A stretch of 64,000 nt of DNA. Source: Archilochus colubris. Lineage: Eukaryota; Chordata; Aves; Apodiformes; Trochilidae. The DNA lies in the NCBI GenBank assembly GCA_023079485.1, contig CM041104.1, forward strand, positions 5,023,676 through 5,087,675, written 5' to 3'. Shown here in pieces: positions 21,861-33,800 of the stretch. The notes under the pieces were generated by a model. The model was not told the DNA's origin. It ran no database searches and worked only from the letters and a program-made list of their open reading frames with translations. The translations under genes and the position numbers were made by a program. Numbering within the stretch: the first letter of the stretch is position 1; every line of letters begins with the position of its first letter.

Positions 21861-24800
21861 AGCACCTTCCCGTGAGTGGTGCTGCCTTGGTTAACAGCAT
21901 CTGGAAGCTGTAAGAAGCCTCCAAAGGAGGCAGGATTAGTTTGAGCCCTTTTAATGGCTGCATCTGGGAGCAACAGATGGAACGAAAAAAAAAAAAAAGT
22001 AAAAAAAAAAAGCAGGAGAAAACGCAAACCAAAATATTGTAATGGGGTTCCTGGCTCTTCCCTTTGCACCAGGGCCTGGGGTCAGGTGGAGGGGGGTCAG
22101 CATAGGGCCGGGTCCTGCAAACCTAGTTCTGGGCAGAGCAGCTGCTGGGTTCAGTGTCCCAGGCAGGACCTCTTGCAGCAGAAGGGCAGGGGGAAAGATG
22201 TGTAAGAAATATAAGCGTGAAACCACCAAGATGGGTGGGAATGGGGAGAGAGCAAGGAGGCCCCGTGCTGGGAAACTTTTAACCTCAGCGCTGGTTTCCT
22301 TGGTTACTCTTATTTCTCTTAAATTACCTTTCTCACCCCCACGCACACTAGCTCAAGGATGGTGTCTCTTTTCGATGCTGCAGGTGAGGAGGAGGAGGGG
22401 ACACGTGTGAAGGTGATATGAGAGTTGTGACACAGGTCCTGGTGCTGTCTGTGGCATGGTGGCACGTTCACACCAGCCTTCCTGTGGTAAGGGATGCAAC
22501 TGGGGCACATCCAGGCCATGGAGAGGTTGTCATCTCTCCTGACCCAGAGAGGAAAGGTTGGATTCTGTTAGTGTTTTTTCAGGGGGCTCAGGTGAAGAAA
22601 GGAGGTGGCTGTGATGGTCACATCTCTCTGACAGGACCTAAAAATGTTGGTGCTTTCAGTCTGGGGCTTAGCTTTGCCTGAAGACTTTTGGAGTCCTCTA
22701 GGGTTTGCCCAGTGGTGTCTCCAGGCTGATCTGGTCTCTGTTAGCATCACTGGGATGTGCAGCTCCCCTGTACTCTTCCCAGTTCTAGGAACTTTGAGGT
22801 GGGGGCAGAGGGAGGAGAGTGCTACACTCTGAGGGCCCTGGGTTTAAGTTGTTCTTAAACTAAGGCAAAGAACCCTTTTGCTTTGCTGGCATAGCCCTGC
22901 TTTCTGGCAGTGTCTACAGACCTCATGGAGCTATGCCTGTGGTAGGGTGGAGATCCACACAGATGTCTGCACAGGTGATTGTTCCTGTGGGCACACCTAA
23001 GCATGCAGCCTTTGTAAGGCTGGGACCTTAACTTCAGGGAAATTTAGAGAACTTCTAACTTCTGTACCATGACTGGAGTAGTAACAGTGATGGTAACATT
23101 GTGTGAGGACTTTTTGTGCTATGCTGACAGCCAAGAGAAGACTGGTGAAAGCAGAGACCAAGATGATCAATTAAAAATATATTTTAAAAAAAACCAACAA
23201 AAGCCAAACAAACAAACAAAATGGAAAGAAAAGCAAGAGTTGGGGAACACAGGACAGATAGTTCCCTTGTGTTCCTTTAAATGTCACAGTGGAAAATGAC
23301 TTAAGGCTACGCTGCTGTGCTGCAGGCAAGTTGTCCAGCTGGTGGCCATGGGCTCCCAGCACACCTGGTGTTCCCAGTGTGTGCCAAGAGGCACGAGGGG
23401 CAATGCAGGAGAGAGAGAACAGTAGCCTGAAGAGCTGCAGTATCTTCAGCCCCATCTCTGATGCTTTTCCCCATGGCCTCCTCTGCACCCGAGCATCTCA
23501 CCCTGTCCTCAGTCTCCTCAGCACCACCCATCTTCTCACCCCTCTTCCTTCTCAGAGCTGAGAAGTTGAGCTTTGCTTTAACACTTCCTGGACAGAAGCG
23601 TGAGAGCTCCAGGTGGAAATATCAGCTTGTGTACACAAATAGTGACTGTGTATCTAGGCAGGTGAGGCAGAGCCACACCACCAATGGCCAGCAAGACTGG
23701 GTTGTTGGCCAGTTTCCCTATTTTTGTCTGGATGTGCTTTCTGGACGGAAAAAGGATGCCTGGGGAAACTCAGGTGTGTGACAACTCCACTTCACGTGGC
23801 AGATACATAGGTGTATTCCCCTCCTGGCTCATCCCCCTCTTAACGACCAACCCTGACTGGCACAGGATTCACACAGCGTGGTGGGAAGCAGAGGGGAAGG
23901 TAATCTGGAGTCAAGCTGATCACAGTCAGTGCAGGACAGGTTTCTCCACGAGCAGTGACTGACTGTTCTCCACGTGGAGACAAACCATGCTCGCCTGGGG
24001 AGCAGGAGACGGGCTGGCAGGAAAACTGGGGTTTGCTTTTCATGCTGGTACTGGTTTGGCTCTGACTTACAGTGAGTTGAGACCACGAGCAGAGGAGAAC
24101 AGGAGCTGAGCTGTTCCTTCACATGGGACAGCACCTTCACTGGACAATGTCTGGGGGTCTGCAGGTCAAAGGCTGCTGTGTGCCTGGATCAGGAATGAAT
24201 GTTCTTGTGTTTCTTGAGATATGGAGACCACCAAGGAGCTTCACAACCCCCCAGACACAAGTTAGTTGTCTAAGTAGTTATGATCCTGGGTCTTTTATCC
24301 ATTTTGGAACAGGTGAGTATCCATAGTAATTCACATATGGAGGTTTCAGACTCGGGACATGTTGTGTAGATGCCCATGTCTTCTAGAGGTATTTGTTTCT
24401 GTGAAGACCCCAGCATGGAGGGTCTCTTTTTCCTGCACTGATGGGTTTTCCAGAATGAGGTGTGTATTCCAAGGAGGTAAGGTTGGGCCAGAGGGATGCT
24501 GACTGGGCAGTAGCTTCTGTTTGAGTTGGGTGACCAGAAGTGCTGTCAATCTACACGCAACCAGACAGCCTTGTAATTTTTTTTTTTTTTATTTTTTTAA
24601 TTCAGTTAATGTTTGTTTTTATCCATAAGGGTTTCAGGCAGCTCTCATTACCAACGCCTTGCTTCTTCCTAATCAACTCTGCAGTGGGCCTGGCTGTTAC
24701 GAGGGGAAGAGCTCTAATAATTTTCTGTTCTTTTGTTAATCACCCAAAGCAGAGTAGGGCTAATCCTTCCACTCTGTCTTTTATGCATTTCTTATTTTTT

Positions 24801-27800
24801 TCAAACTTCCTGTGTTACATAATTCTCTTTTTTTAATATAAAAGGGTCTTAAATTCATAACTTCACATGCTGGGGGGTTAGAGGCCAGATTCTAATTGAT
24901 CTGTTTGCCTTGAAACACGTCAGAAATTTCAGAGTTTGCTCAGAGAGAGAGCTGAAAATTTGGAGCAGATGTTTCTTTTATAGGGGATGGGGGGGGGGGT
25001 GGAAGAACCACCTCGAAGCCCTGGTTGTGTTCTTGCTTTCAATGAAACGAGCTTAGTCCCGTGGAGGTAGAGAAAAGCTGTTGCCTGTGTAAAAGAGAAG
25101 GCAGGAACTGTAAAATATTAATACAAAGTGACTCTGGCTTGTACTCACCTTGTCCAAGTCTGCTGAGGCACAGCATTTTTTTAATTTTTTTTTTTTTTTT
25201 TGAGGCCATCTGAATAAGCTGAGGGGCTTTGGAGCTCTTGAGAAGCAAGTCACAAAGGGCTTTCAAGGATAAAATACCCTGGGGGTTGGATCCCCTTGGA
25301 GTGCAGGATGTCTCCTGCACTGGTGGGTCTCCCCCTGCTCCAGCACCCCCGTGGCTGCAGGATGTGACCCTCAGGGCTGGGAGGTTGGGAGCTCGCTCCA
25401 GCAGTGCCTCGAGCAGGGAGGTGCAGAAAGTGTTGGTGTGGGAAGGTGGGAGTGTGGCTTGTGACTGTCACACTGGCTCAGGCTTCCCCAGCTGAAGCTC
25501 TGCTGTGGGAGTTTCTTGATTGAAGGGGTTTTTTTGTGTTGTTACCAGTCCCCTTCCTGCTTACAGAGCAGCTTATTGCTGTTAAACTGGGGGAACTGGA
25601 CAAGTTCTGCTCTTCCTTCACCTCCAAGGTGAAACAGCCTCTTCCCTTCACTTTACATCCCCTTGTCATCTTCTTGGTAGCATCTCCCAGGAGGTACAGG
25701 TTGGAAGACCCCTCCTCATGCAGTAGTAGGACATGTCACAAATTACCTCCTCCCTTGGCATCTCAGCAGCTTCTCTGCAGTCTGGAGAGCAGCTCGATGT
25801 TAAGCAGAGCTCTGCTTCTCTGGGAAACCTGCCCCTACATGGTCCATTTGGTTCCTTCCTGTGCCAGTTGGCCACGTGGGCAGTATTGCTGCAGGAGTTT
25901 TAACCCACTAATTAAAAACATGTTGGAGAGGTTTTGTGTAGTGCTGGGCTGATCGCTTCTCATCCCCTCATGAGCACTCCCAGGCTTATGGGGGCAGAAG
26001 TGATGTTGTTTGGCAGTCACCAAGGCTGGACACCATGTGTGGTGAGAGGATCATCTCTGAGCAAGCTGGATCTCAACATCTGGCTTGCAGAGGAGCAGCT
26101 CAGTGTTCTGGGTGCTGTCACCTCCCATCTCCAGGAGTTTTGTCACAGGATTTCAAACAGGGCTTTCAAGGTGCCCCATCTCTGTGCTGGGCCAGCAGTC
26201 ACCCAATGCAATCTGTGATGTTTTTACTGCTCTTTGTTTCAGCTCAGCAGGGGTGGTTGTTTCTTATCAGTGAAGCATTTGCTGGGCTCTGTTATCTCAT
26301 CGAGGTGATGTGTGCTGCCCAGCCCTGCTGCCTGTCAGCTCTGCCCCTGGTCTGTCCCTGCACCAGCAGGCGTGTGACCTGCTGCATATCTTAGAGATTG
26401 AAGATGGAGGAGAAAAGTCTTGCTGGCAGTCTCAGCAGGAGGCTGGGGGGCACTGGGTGCTAAAGTCCTTGTCCCTGAGCAGTGAAGGTCTCTGTCCCAA
26501 GCACTGTGTGTGTCCTTTGACCCCTGAGTTTGTGCTTTGACCCCCGGGTGCAGCCTTCATCTCACTTGTGTGCTTCTGGGAAGATGTCACATCGCTGGGA
26601 CCTTCCCTTCCAGAGAGCACCAGGACTGTTGTGTCCCTTGGGAAGTGACCCAGGTGACACCATTCCCCCCTGATGGGCAACCTGGCTGGGATGCAACACT
26701 TGCCAATGCTTGGGATGGAGCAGGAGCTCCATGAGTACAAGTGCACAGAGACTGCCCTACAATTCTGGCTCCATCACCCAAGCTTCTGCTTGTGTCCTTG
26801 TGACCAGCTGCAGCAGCTCAGCCTGTGCTTGGTAACTTGTGAAGCTCTGGAAGTGGAGAACCTTTGGTTGTGCATCCATCTCCTCTTTGTCTCTGCCACA
26901 GTGGGATCTTGCTGGGGTCTGCATTGCAAAAGGTGGTGCTGAGCATCTTATCCAGGTCATGAAACTGTGAGTTGTGAGGCTTCTCCCTGATCATCCTGCT
27001 GTCAGCCATGCTGATTGCCAGTCCTGCGTGGCTGCAGAAATGCAGCAGGACCACAGCTCCTTGGATGAAGAAGCCAGCAGAGATGGTCTCTGTTTAATGG
27101 CAGGTCAGCCTAAAGCTGGGCTGGTGGTTTGGGTGGGTTTGGAGGTGTGTGACAGTGCTTCTCAGAGCCAGGTGGCCTGACTGGGGCTGCAGCCAGCTCC
27201 TGGGGCTCTGTCCCTGCTCTCAAACTGCTGCAGGTGTGGTAGGAGCTGGTACAAAGCCTGTGATGAAGGAGGGGTGCAGGGAGCCCAGGAAGTGCTTGCA
27301 GCACATGGTGAGGAGGTGTGGAGCTCCCAGCACAAACCCCCCTGTGCAGCTCTGAGCAGTTCAGCTGAACCTTGTTGGACAATAAAAGTAGACACCTGAA
27401 GTGAATGGAGAAGGCTTTTTCTTTTTACTTGTGTGCTCTGAGGTTTAAGGGCACTGGAAGTCCCTTAGATTAGAGGGGTTTGAATTTTGAAGTTGCTGCA
27501 ATAGTTCTGATGATTCTTTACTGTGAGGGTGGTGAGACACTGGCACAGGTTGACGAGGGAAACTGTGGGTGCCCCATCCCTGGAAGAAGTGTTCAAGGCC
27601 AGATTGACAGGACTTTGAGCAATCTGGTCTAGTTAGCTGGGGGTGGAACTAGATGACCTTTAAGGTCCCTTCCAACCCAACCCAGTCTGTGATTCTATGA
27701 TAATTTACCTCCCACATCTCCCTTCTTCCCCTTGGCCAAACTTGAGCAGTGGGTGGTGGAAGATGGTGCTGAGCTAGAGCTACCAAAGGGATACCTGCCT

Positions 27801-30800
27801 AGGGAAGGATAAAAGGAGAAAGATTTATGTGTTATGCAGATACCTGCAGCTGTATGGAGAGAATGATTCCATATCTGACAGACAGGGATGCTCACAGAAA
27901 CCCGTGGCAGTCCCAGTGAACACCTCTGTGTAACATTTGTTGGTTCACTTGGGTGCAGTGGTTGCTGCTCCTGGGTCCCTCCTGTCCATGCCATGTACCA
28001 GGTGGGTTTGGCATCCAGCACATCCTCTGCAGTGACTCTGTCCTGCCATGCAGGGGGGTGGGTGGGTGATTTCATGGCTTTTCCTCCTCTCCCAAGTCCC
28101 TGCTCATCTGTTCCTACCAGAGGTGTTACATCAGGAGGTGGTGGGAGGGTGTTCCAGACCAGGTTCAAAAGTTTTGAGGATATCTATCTTGCACAAAGAG
28201 CTTGTTTCACATGGAGAAAGCTTTTTGAAGTGGGTAAAAATGAGAAACTGCCTCATTTCTGAGAATTCTCTGCTTTTCTGAAGATCCCCCAGCACTTGGA
28301 GCTGCAGGCAGGGCTGTCTGTGTCTGCCTGGTGGCTGGGGCAGGTTAGTGCCTTCTGTCCCAGCTCTCCTTATCTCTGGGCACTATGCTGCCTCTTGATA
28401 TATCCCCAGACACCTTGATACGTCAGACAGGAGAAGGACACCAGACTGCTCATGCAGAGCACCTAAAAAGCAGCAGGCCAGGGGCTGGTGTCACTAGCAG
28501 CAGATGACAGCTGGAAATCTGTAGCAATCAGCAGAGTTTTATGATGCTGACAACCCATACTTGGAAAAATCTTTGTGTTTTTCAGTTTGCTTTTCAGCTC
28601 CTTGTGAGGTCTGGTGGCTTTTCAGCCCAAAATGGAGCTGAGAGTCCTGGGCTGAGCTGGCTGGAGAGCCTCTCAGAGCTTAGAGTGGATCTCTCCCTTG
28701 CTTTCCTCTGCAGCTCCTGCCTTCTGTTTGCCAGCACTTGTGGTTCTGAGGGTTTGGGCAATTATCTTCTTGTGCTGTTAACAGGGTGCCCTGATGCACA
28801 CCTGGCTGCACAGAGGCACACAAACCCATATTGTTGTTTCAAAATTGTCCCAATGAGGTCGTGGTCCAGCACATGATATTCCACTGCTGGGATGTGTTGC
28901 TGAGCTGACTTCATCCACAGGCCTTGATGATGAAGTGGCTGAGGGGCAGAACTGTGCCGTATGGGTTGTATTTTTCTCTCCAAGCCATTACAAATGTGTT
29001 TACTTTCTTTTTCTTGGAATGCAACTTTTTTTTTTCTTCCTTGGCTCTCAGCATCATCACACTGGGTGCTGTGCTGCCTCATGTTTGCAGCTCAGCCTCT
29101 CTGTTCCCCCGAGTCAGGGCCACATGCAGGACTGCTGCCATCTCCCAGACGTGGTCACTTGGCCCATGGGGAAGTGACCCATCAGGTGATTTCCTCTCAG
29201 GAACAGAGGAAAAAAAGCCTGGGGTTGCTTTTGAAGCCTCTGGCTTCAAAACTCATCCCCCAGGAGCCAGATGTGCAGTCACCCTACAGCACCCCTACAT
29301 CTCACTGTACTGCCGGGGTTGTGGCACCTGGAGGGATGGGTGCAGGAGGGTGCTGTGCTGTTGGTGGCACTCAGTGATGCTGCAGCTGCTCTGCTGCCTC
29401 CTGACAGGAGCTGCTCCATCGTGGTGCTGTCCTGCTTTCCATCTTGACTGGAGCTCCTTTGACTCACCCTGTGGTGTGTCTTGCTCCTCTTCTCCCAAGC
29501 CTTTGCTGTGCAGGGCCCCATCCTGCTCTCCATGAGCATCTCTCCATGTGAGGGCAGGACAGGTCAGGCTTGGAAGTCATTGTCACCAAGAGGGAACATC
29601 AAGGGAGGCTGTGCCCTGGGGGGGTGATGGGTAGAGCAGCTGCTTGAGAGTCTTTTTCCTGTTTACAGCCAGGTGCTGTGGTAGTTAAAGAACATCCCTC
29701 CTGCCTGTGCTGCTGTGTCTGTCATCCCTTCTCAATCCCCAGCTCCTAAGCCAGGTCAGGTAATGGGAGTGTGGGCTTGGCTGTGTCAGGAGCACAGGAT
29801 GTCCAAGAAGACTTTAACCCCTGTGACATCCTGCCCTGTTTATCCACACCCCATAACAGGCTCAGTTCATTTGCTGAGTGTTTGGGCACTGCTTGACATG
29901 GTCCTTCTCAGTGTGAGTGGAGGGACAAAGCTCTCATGGTCCTGGGCTGCATCAGAGGAGAAGCAAAACCTTCTGACTCATCTCTCCCCTCTTGGGTGCC
30001 TCTGCCAGCACCTGTCCCATGGGTGCCTCTGTCCAGCTTTGGTGCCTCTGGATCTAGGGGTACCTTGGATACCCCCCTCTCTTTCAAGCCTGCAGTCCTT
30101 GTCCTGCTAATGCCTTCAGCTCACAGCCTTCCTCAACTTCAGAGGACCAAAAAGCTGACCCAGAGTGTCCCAGGCTCCCCAGGCTTGCTGGACAGTGAGG
30201 AGTTGGCTCTGCTGGGACACAGCTTGGATTTACATCCCAGCGAAGCAGCAAAAATTGTTCTTTATGCTGCAGTGGCTGGAAGGGACTTGCACAAAGAGGC
30301 TGAGGACCAGGAGGTGACATAAGGAGGTGCCTCAGCTACTCCCTGCATTATTGGTGGAGATGGTTACAGCCCTCTGGATCTCTCCCACAGATAATGGCAC
30401 ACAGGGAGATGTAGGAGAGGGCTCACATCTGGAAATCACATCTGTGCTTTGCTGAGTGTGCAGTCCTTGCTGTCTCAAAACAGCTTTTGTGTTGAGCATG
30501 GTGGGGGAAGAGGTCAGGCTGTTGTGGTGACATCAAATGGCTCAGCAGCAGATGGGATCCTCGTCCTATTCTTTGCTTCCCAACTTTACCCTTACCCTGA
30601 AGATCCCAAGGCCTGGCAGGGATAGGAAGGATTGGAATGTCCTGGCTAGACTCAGTCATCTTTGCTGTTAATTTGCTGCCACGGAAACTTGATTGCATCA
30701 GCTGGTGGGACGGGTGAGGACTGACTCATGGCATCTGCACATCCCCATGACAAATTTTTTCTGTCCCTCAGGTTTCACTCCTCACCTCCGTGCCCCATCC

Positions 30801-33800
30801 AGGGGACAGTGTGTGGTCACTCTTGCCTCCATTGCCAGAGAGCAGGAGAGGCAGGCTGGAGGAGCTGTGCTTACAGATCTGCAGCTTCCCTCATCCTCCC
30901 TACCTTTTGTGCTGCTTCTGTAAGATTATTGCAGTTCTAGCCCAGGCAGGGCTGAGGAGTTGGAGGCTTTGATACTGCTCAGGAAAAAGGTCACCTTGGG
31001 GGGGTGGCTTATGGAGCCATCCCTAGGCAGGCCCTCTGCCCAGAAGCATCAGTGCTGAGCTTCCCCTTTCCAGATGAGTCAGTGGAAGCTTGTGCCTCTG
31101 AAAGAGACCAGGCTGGGGACTGAAGGGTGGCTCTGCAGGCTGCCACTGGCCTTATTTCATCTGGGGAAGGGACACAGGCTTCTTCAGAGCAGTGTCTATG
31201 CAAGCAAAAAGTGGAGTTTTCCCTACCTGGAGTAGTTCTGCCTGTATTTGGGGTGGAATCGTGCTCCTGTGTCCTACATGGTGAAGATGCAACGAGTCCT
31301 GGGCTCTTGTGGGCACCAGCCTTGCTCGTGGGAGTGGATCCAGTCAGCAGCCCTGGGTGCTCAGCACATCCCAGAAATCCTGGTGCAAATCCCCATAACT
31401 TGGTGAAAAGTTTCCATAGAGGGCAAGAGTGGGCCCCAAGGAGGGGACTTAGTGGTGGTGATGGACACAGTGGCAGCACTGGGAAGGAGGTGGCTCAGGC
31501 CAGGTGGGAGTTGTCCCTGGGAGGCTGATGCCAGCAGAGTGGAAACTGCCAGCCTCTATGTCCCCTGGTCTGTGCTGGGCTGGGAGCAGAAGCTGTGGTA
31601 CCAGCATCCTGCTTCACTCACTTGGGGCATCACCTTTGGGTTTTTAGCTTGTATTTTCTTGCAGCTGAGAGCGAGCAGGAGAGATGTGCTGATGATACAG
31701 GATAGGCAGCTGCCAGCCCACAGCTACCTCCGTTTCTAGCATCAGGAGGATGTTTGTCAGCTCCCCAAGGCCACCTGCCTGAGGCTAAAGCTAGTGGAGC
31801 AGCAAAGTCTGGGTCAGCCTGGGAAGGGAGGTCCATGGCACCCTGTGGGAGCAGGGTGGTGTCTGGGCAGGGCTTTGCCTCCCTGCTCCAGCTCCTAAGG
31901 TGGGTGCATGGGATGGAGGAGAGAAGGATGGATCCTTACCTCCTGTCCTCCCACTTGCAGAGGGAGGCAGCAGCTCAGTATCTCCTAATCTCCCTGCACA
32001 TCTCCTCTAGCTTCCTCTGCACTTGATAAGGATTTTGGGTGGGGGGACAGGGGAGGGAGGAGCTGGAGCTCAGAAGCCACAGGACACGTGGTTTGGAGGC
32101 ACAGCAGTGGCAGCAGCAGCAGCCTGAGGCTTGGGCAGGAAATGTGGGTGCCTGCAGAACAGACCCACCAAGCAGCCCATGTGTCTCTGCCTGCCCGTGG
32201 GGGTTCCTGGGCAGAGGTGTTGGCTGCCAGGGCAGTGTTGAAGCTCCCAGCTGAATTGTCCTGCTCCCCAGGGATGGATGGAGGTTGCTGAGAGGTGAGC
32301 CAGGATCTGAGTTGGGGTTGAGGCTAGTCCCAGTCATCCTGGCTAACTGGGAACCCCCTGTTGTCCCAGCTCCAGCCAACTGAGCTATTTTTTCCCCAGC
32401 ATCTCCATTCCCAAGGTGCTCCCTGCATGGGTGTTGCTGACCTCGTGTGACTGTTGCTTCATAGCAAAATGCAGTGTCTTGGAGTGAAAATTGCTGATGC
32501 ATGTAGCAGGTGAGATGAAGCAGATTGCTGGAGCAACCTGAGACACAACTGAGCCAGGTCTGCAGGGGAAAAGACTTTTACCTGCATCTTCTCCTGAGGC
32601 AGAAGTACTGGGGTGTTGCAGCCACAGGAGCAGTGGGCCCCAACAGACCCTTGAGCAGCAGGGTCGCCATGGCCCTCCTTGGGACAGTAGTTTTAGCTCC
32701 CAGAGGATGAGGGATTTGCTGGGGCAGAGGGTGCTGCTGGGTTGGTGTTTGTGTTGGCCTCTCGGGATGCCTCAGCCGTGCCTCCTGCCCTCTGAAAAAG
32801 CAGGAAGGTCAAATTAGAGGCTGGTTTCTTGTCCTATCTGGGTAAGCCATCTGTTAATGGCATGAGATTGTCCTTCAGAAACCTGATAGCGGGTGCAGAG
32901 CGGCGCTGATGGGAGGGGCAGCCGGGGGAGGGGGGGAAGAAGGGGGGAGGATGCACTGGCCCCATCACTGCATCTCTGTGCAGAGAGCTGTAACTCACCC
33001 TTACACCCTCTGCCCTAGCACCCTTTAGTAGGGGAAGCTTGTGGGATTCTGAGGTTTGAGCATCATTACTCTGAAAACCTGTTCTAATGAGACACCCATG
33101 GCTCTCCTCTCCTGTTTCTGACAGGTTGAAGTCACTGTTTTGCTTCTATTCAGGGGGGTGTGAAGTGCAGGACCCCATGTTTTTACCCTCGTTGGAGGTG
33201 CAGTCTGTGCTTTGTACAAGCCACAGTCATTTTTTTGCAGCCTGGCCAAATCCCAGCTCAGGCAGTTACTGTCTGCCCCATCCCTCTGGCATTCCCATGG
33301 AGGTGGGGATGGGTCTGTGCAGGGACAGACACCCGGCTCCCCTGGAGCTCTGCAGGGCTTGATAAATAGTGATGGGGCTGCAGACTGCCAGGTGCTGACA
33401 GCTCTGGCCCCTCTCCAGCAAAGCACTTAGCGCACACTCGACCGTTCCCCTGAAATCATGGGGGATTTTGGGTTGAATTTTGTGTGTGTGTGTGTGTGTC
33501 TGGGTGGTGTTGGGCTGGGCAGGGATGCTAGTGGGGGGATAAACCAGCTGGTGAAGCCCAGCAGGAGGAAGTTGGCTGCAGTCCTTTTCCAGGCTCCTGC
33601 AGCTCCTGGTGTACCTAGTGTGGGCCTGAATATCCATTTCAGGGAGCTTCCATTGCAATATTAAGAGGGATATGCAGACTTTACTCTCCATCTTGTTGCA
33701 TAATAGGTTTCTTGTATTTTTATCTGCACGCACATGAGTCATCTTTTTTTTTTCCTATTTCTCCCTTGGTAGCCTTTCCCTGAGGGCCTGACCATCCAGT

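Noticed and set aside
21063..22069. Long minus-strand open frames (up to 250 codons) opposite PLCG1 exon 1
   Set aside because: Composition is low-complexity Pro/Arg/Gly/Ser, mirroring the CpG island and the exon on the other strand. An antisense promoter transcript is possible but coding is not supported.
28924..29535. 203-codon open frame in PLCG1 intron 1
   Set aside because: The hydrophobic start comes from T-rich sequence and the rest resembles nothing known. It lies inside an intron of a conserved gene.
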